NCBI RefSeq assembly: GCF_026712205.1
Contig: NZ_JAPPUW010000014.1
Coordinates: forward strand, 1 to 64,000
From: Pelomonas aquatica
Lineage (GTDB): Bacteria > Pseudomonadota > Gammaproteobacteria > Burkholderiales > Burkholderiaceae_C
Length of the DNA: 64,000 bases
Reading direction: 5' to 3'
In this document: one piece after another, positions 60,845-64,000 of the stretch
Layout of the letters: each line of letters opens with the position of its first letter
Numbering within the stretch: the stretch's first letter is position 1
The notes under the pieces: model-generated
The model's input: the letters and a program-made list of their open reading frames with translations, nothing else
Database searches by the model: none
What the model was told of the DNA's origin: nothing
Made by a program: the position numbers and the translations under genes

Positions 60845-62797
60845 ATGAAACGCAACACCTCCCCTCGCGCCGGCCTGCTGGCCTGCCTGATCGCGCTGGC
60901 AAGCGCTGCCGCCCACCCGGCGAACGCCGCCGGAACCGATTCCATCGTGCAGGCCTGGCCGGCGCGCCGGCCCGCACGCGACGCGGCCCTGGAAGCCCGC
61001 GTCGAGGCCGCGCTGAAGGACCTGAGCCTGCGCCAGAAGATCGGCCAGATGACCCAGCCCGAGATCCGCGCGATCACGCCCGACGAGGTGCGCGACTACG
61101 CCATCGGCACGGTGCTGAACGGCGGCGGCGGCTGGCCGGGCCAGGACCGCAGCGCGACGCCCGAGCAATGGCGGGCGCTGTCCGACCAGTTCCAGGCCGC
61201 GGCCCGGCAGGCCACGCCGGGCGTGCCGCTGCTGTGGGGCACCGACGCCGTGCACGGCCACAACAACGTGCGCGGCGCCACCCTGTTCCCGCACCACATC
61301 GCGCTGGGCGCCACGCGCGATGCCGACCTCGTGCGCGACATCGGCCGCGCCACGGCCCGCGCCGTGCGCGCCACCGGCCTGCACTGGACCTTCGCGCCCA
61401 CGCTGGCCGTCGTGCAGGACCTGCGCTGGGGCCGCAGCTACGAGAGCTTCAGCGCCGACCCGGCCCTGGTGAGGCGCCTCGGTCAGGCCGAGGTCGAGGG
61501 CCTGCAGGACGGGCTCAAGGACGGCCGCGGCGTGCTGGCCACGGCCAAGCACTACGTCGCCGACGGCGGCACGCGCCGCGGCATCGACCAGGGCGTCAGC
61601 CACGCGACGCCGGCCGAACTCGCCCAGGTGCACGGCGCCGGCTACCTCGGCGCGCTGGACGCCGGCGTGCTGACCGTGATGGCCTCCTTCAGCAGCTGGA
61701 CCGACGGTGCCGGCTACGTCGAGCACGGCAAGATGCACGGCAACGGCACGTTATTGACCGAGGTGCTCAAGGACCGCCTGGCCTTCGACGGCCTGGTGGT
61801 GAGCGACTGGGACGGCATAGCCCAGCTGCCCGGCTGCATCCCCGAGGACTGCCCCGCCGCCATCAATGCCGGCATCGACGTCGTCATGGTGCCCTTTCAC
61901 TGGAAGCCCTTCATCGCCAACACCGTGCGGGCCGTCGAGCAGGGCCGCATCCCGATGGGCCGCATCGACGACGCGGTGCGCCGCATCCTGCGCGTGAAGT
62001 TCAGCGTCGGCATGCCGTCGGCCGTACCCGCCACCGTCGAGGCCACGCAGGCGCCCGAGCTGGCGCGGCGCGCGGTTCGCGAGTCCCTGGTGCTGCTGAA
62101 GCACAGGCCCGGGCTGCTGCCGCTGCCGGCCCGGTCGCGCGTGCTGGTCGTCGGCGCGGCGGCCGACAGCCTGCCCCTGCAGAGCGGCGGCTGGAGCCTG
62201 ACCTGGCAGGGCCGCGACACGACGAATGCCGACTATCCGCAGGGCACGACGCTGCTGGCCGCGCTGCGCCGGCGCCTGGGCGCGGCCCAGGTCGGCTTCG
62301 ACGCCGACGGCACGCACAGCGACCCGGCCCGCTTCGACGCCGTCGTCGCCGTGCTGGGCGAACAACCCTATGCCGAGGGCGAGGGCGACATCCGCATGAC
62401 CGACAACCTGCGCCACAGCCGCCGCCATCCCGAGGATCTGGCACTGCTGCGGCGCGTCGCCGGCCGCGGCGCGCCCGTCATCACGCTGCTGTACTCGGGC
62501 CGGCCGCTGTACGTGAACGACCTGGCCAACCTGAGCGATGCCTTCGTCGCCGCCTGGCTGCCGGGCACGGAGGGCGCCGGCCTGGCCGACGTGCTCGTCG
62601 CCGCCGCCGATGGCGGGCCCTGGGCCGGGTTCACGGGCCGCCTGCCCTTCCCCTGGCCCGCCGGCCCCTGCCAGTTCAGCAGCCACGAGGCCAGGCCCTG
62701 GTGGCCGCTCGGCGGCGGCCTGAGCGGCAAGGAAGTGCCGGCGAACACCAAGCCGCTCCCCGAGCCAGCCGACCCGCAGCCCATCTGCCCACTGTGA
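60845..62797 (+). CDS. Secreted GH3 beta-glucosidase
   Basis: 650 residues. A signal peptide (GLLACLIALASAAAHPANA) sends it to the periplasm. The barrel domain has LRQKIGQMTQPEI, WGTDAVHGHNNVRGATLFPH, TAKHYVADGGT and nucleophile Asp321 in VVSDWDG; the second domain contains VLGEQPYAEGEGDI and LPGTEGAGLADVL. It trims cello-oligosaccharides or beta-glucans from the non-reducing end for import. A matching operator half lies in the coding region 88 bp after the ATG. The LacI gene follows 32 bp downstream. Confidence 0.93.
   Translation: MKRNTSPRAGLLACLIALASAAAHPANAAGTDSIVQAWPARRPARDAALEARVEAALKDLSLRQKIGQMTQPEIRAITPDEVRDYAIGTVLNGGGGWPGQDRSATPEQWRALSDQFQAAARQATPGVPLLWGTDAVHGHNNVRGATLFPHHIALGATRDADLVRDIGRATARAVRATGLHWTFAPTLAVVQDLRWGRSYESFSADPALVRRLGQAEVEGLQDGLKDGRGVLATAKHYVADGGTRRGIDQGVSHATPAELAQVHGAGYLGALDAGVLTVMASFSSWTDGAGYVEHGKMHGNGTLLTEVLKDRLAFDGLVVSDWDGIAQLPGCIPEDCPAAINAGIDVVMVPFHWKPFIANTVRAVEQGRIPMGRIDDAVRRILRVKFSVGMPSAVPATVEATQAPELARRAVRESLVLLKHRPGLLPLPARSRVLVVGAAADSLPLQSGGWSLTWQGRDTTNADYPQGTTLLAALRRRLGAAQVGFDADGTHSDPARFDAVVAVLGEQPYAEGEGDIRMTDNLRHSRRHPEDLALLRRVAGRGAPVITLLYSGRPLYVNDLANLSDAFVAAWLPGTEGAGLADVLVAAADGGPWAGFTGRLPFPWPAGPCQFSSHEARPWWPLGGGLSGKEVPANTKPLPEPADPQPICPL
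60932..60945. promoter_or_regulatory. Second operator copy, inside the GH3 gene
   Basis: GGAACCGATTCCAT is the exact reverse complement of 14 of the 16 bases of the intergenic operator. Centre-to-centre distance is 213 bp, about 20 helical turns, compatible with looping. It also encodes ordinary residues (GTDSI), so chance is not excluded. Confidence 0.5.
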
Positions 62798-62829
62798 TTC
62801 AATCCGCCCCCGGCAGACCTAGAGGGCGA

Positions 62830-63852
62830 ATGGCAACGATCAAGGACGTGGCGAGGCTGGCCAGCGTGGGCGTGGGAACGGCCTCGCGCGTCATCAGCGG
62901 AAACGGTTCCGTCGCGCCGGCCACGGCCGAGCGCGTGCGCAAGGTCATCGCCCAGCTCAAGTTCCGGCCCTCGCAGACCGCACGCTCGCTGGGTGCCGGC
63001 ACGTCCAGGCTGATCGGCGTCTACATCCCCTTCCTGCGCGGCACCTACTACACGCCCATCCTGCGCGTCATCGACACCCTGCTGCGCGGCAAGGGCCTGC
63101 ACATGGTCGTGGCCTTCGGCGAAGGCATTGAGGACGAGCGCGTCGAGGCCAACGACGGCATGCGCTTCCTGCTCGACCGCGACTGCGACGGCCTCGTCGT
63201 GCTGTCCAACGCCATCCAGGACGAGGACATCAGGGCCCTCGGCCCGGCCCAGCGCCAGGTGGTCGTGCTGAACCGCCACTTCGACCGCATCAGGGAGCAG
63301 TGCTTCACGGCCGACCATGTGCAGGGTGGCGTGCAGGCGGCGCGCGCGCTGCTGCAGCACAGGCACAAGGACATCGCCGTGGTGTCCGGCCCCACCACCT
63401 CGCCCGACAACGTCGTGCGCCTGGCCGGCTTCATGGGCGAGCTGGCGCAGCGCGGGCTGGACGTGAGCAAGATCGTCACCTTGCCGGGCGACTTCTCCAA
63501 CCAGGCCGGCTGGGACGCCGCCGACGCGCTGCTGGCGCGCAAGCGCCTGCCCACCGCCGTGTTCTGCGCCAACGACGAGACGGCCATCGGCCTGCTCGCG
63601 CATTTCCAGGAGCGCGGCGTGTCGGTGCCGCAGGCGGTGTCGGTGCTGGGCTATGACGACTCGCCCGGCGCCGCATTCACCGCACCCCGCCTCACCTCGG
63701 TGCACATCCCCAGCCACGAGGTCACGCTGGCCGGCCTGAGCTGGCTGCTGAACCGCTGCTACGGCATGGCGCTGCCGGTGTCGCGGCAGTTCGACATCTC
63801 GGTGACCTGGCGCGCCTCGGTCGCGGCGCCCGCCTCGCGCCGGCGCGGCTGA
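62830..63852 (+). CDS. LacI-family transcriptional regulator
   Basis: 340 residues. The N-terminal HTH and hinge read MATIKDVARLASVGVGTASR, VISGNGSVAP, ERVRKVIAQLKFRPSQTARS. The periplasmic-binding-like effector domain runs from about residue 60, with IGVYIPFLRGTYY, AVFCANDETAIGLL and VLGYDDSP. It probably represses the GH3/GH1/ABC genes in the absence of a beta-glucoside or glucose derivative, via the palindromes at 60718 and 60932. Confidence 0.94.
   Translation: MATIKDVARLASVGVGTASRVISGNGSVAPATAERVRKVIAQLKFRPSQTARSLGAGTSRLIGVYIPFLRGTYYTPILRVIDTLLRGKGLHMVVAFGEGIEDERVEANDGMRFLLDRDCDGLVVLSNAIQDEDIRALGPAQRQVVVLNRHFDRIREQCFTADHVQGGVQAARALLQHRHKDIAVVSGPTTSPDNVVRLAGFMGELAQRGLDVSKIVTLPGDFSNQAGWDAADALLARKRLPTAVFCANDETAIGLLAHFQERGVSVPQAVSVLGYDDSPGAAFTAPRLTSVHIPSHEVTLAGLSWLLNRCYGMALPVSRQFDISVTWRASVAAPASRRRG
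62898..62911. promoter_or_regulatory. Operator-like palindrome inside the lacI-type gene
   Basis: CGGAAACGGTTCCG shares GGAA-NCGG-TTCC with the intergenic operator (one core difference) and has 5-bp arms. It might allow autorepression by roadblock. It also encodes the conserved SGNGSV stretch, so evidence is weak. Confidence 0.3.
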
Positions 63853-63961
63853 GCGCAGGCACCCGTTCCCGACGGGCCTCGACCAAACCCTGCTCGTCCC
63901 GCCGGGCACTGCGGCCGGCCGCTGAGGCCACAATCCGGCCAGGTTATTTTTCATCTCAGCC

Positions 63962-64000
63962 ATGTCCCACCGCGTCCTGACCGGCATCACCACGACCGGC
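63962..64000 (+). CDS. trpS: Tryptophanyl-tRNA synthetase, N-terminal 13 codons
   Basis: MSHRVLTGITTTG matches the start of betaproteobacterial TrpS (RVLTGITTTG precedes the PHLGN HIGH-type motif). The gene runs off the window. A CACAAT -10-like element lies 27 nt upstream. Short reach, so the call depends on that motif alone. Confidence 0.7.
   Translation, partial: MSHRVLTGITTTG

Overview
The window is a high-GC, gene-dense stretch of a betaproteobacterial chromosome. The most likely source is Burkholderiales of the Roseateles/Mitsuaria/Rubrivivax type. This rests on the lptA-lptB-rpoN order, the argS-SPOR-dsbA order, the split pntA1/pntA2/pntB transhydrogenase, the IF-1 paralogue, and the DUF3348-DUF802-OmpA-DUF2894 block, which I know mainly from beta- and gamma-proteobacteria. 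I see no rRNA, tRNA or CRISPR array.

Layout. 1-6.5 kb is an accessory carbohydrate patch: the tail of an IS630 transposase, a secreted GH32 glycosidase with an N-terminal LamG-like domain, three copies of a palindromic LacI-type operator, a dead IS21 fragment and a TonB-dependent receptor. 6.8-11 kb holds a hemolysin-III-type membrane protein, an IF-1 paralogue, an acyl-CoA synthetase and a threonine-aldolase-like PLP enzyme. 11-15 kb is a translationally coupled four-gene operon encoding a MotA/ZorA-like channel with a tail of about 490 residues, a MotB/ZorB-like partner and two proteins of unknown function. This is the most interesting system here. 15-20.8 kb holds an AmiD-type murein amidase in line with a Dpp/Opp-type peptide importer. 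That importer is interrupted by a DUF4279 gene and by a 600-bp element made of two inverted copies of one repeat.

20.9-31 kb: psiF-like gene, a Ser/Thr kinase with a cyclic-nucleotide-binding fold, a glyoxalase-like protein, argS, a SPOR protein, dsbA, lptA, lptB, rpoN and an RlmL-like methyltransferase. 31-42 kb: MFS transporter, rsmE, fadD, the pnt operon with an extra small membrane protein, Nudix hydrolase, mnmA and a NarL-type two-component pair. 42-55 kb: small secreted proteins, a lone GspG-like pseudopilin, a TIGR03790 protein, a TSUP exporter with a structured leader, an HDOD protein, two diguanylate cyclases, two permease-less binding proteins, a pseudouridine synthase, a MurA-like enzyme, trhO and psd.

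55-64 kb is a beta-glucoside/cello-oligosaccharide locus. It has GH1 and a sugar ABC importer on the minus strand, with an ATPase gene reduced to a remnant, and GH3 plus a LacI regulator on the plus strand. Matching operator palindromes lie between and inside these genes. The window ends in the first codons of trpS.

Many genes overlap by ATGA/GTGA. Several housekeeping genes (argS, mnmA, the RlmL-like gene) have a -10-like hexamer exactly 7 nt before the start codon and no Shine-Dalgarno sequence, which suggests leaderless mRNAs.
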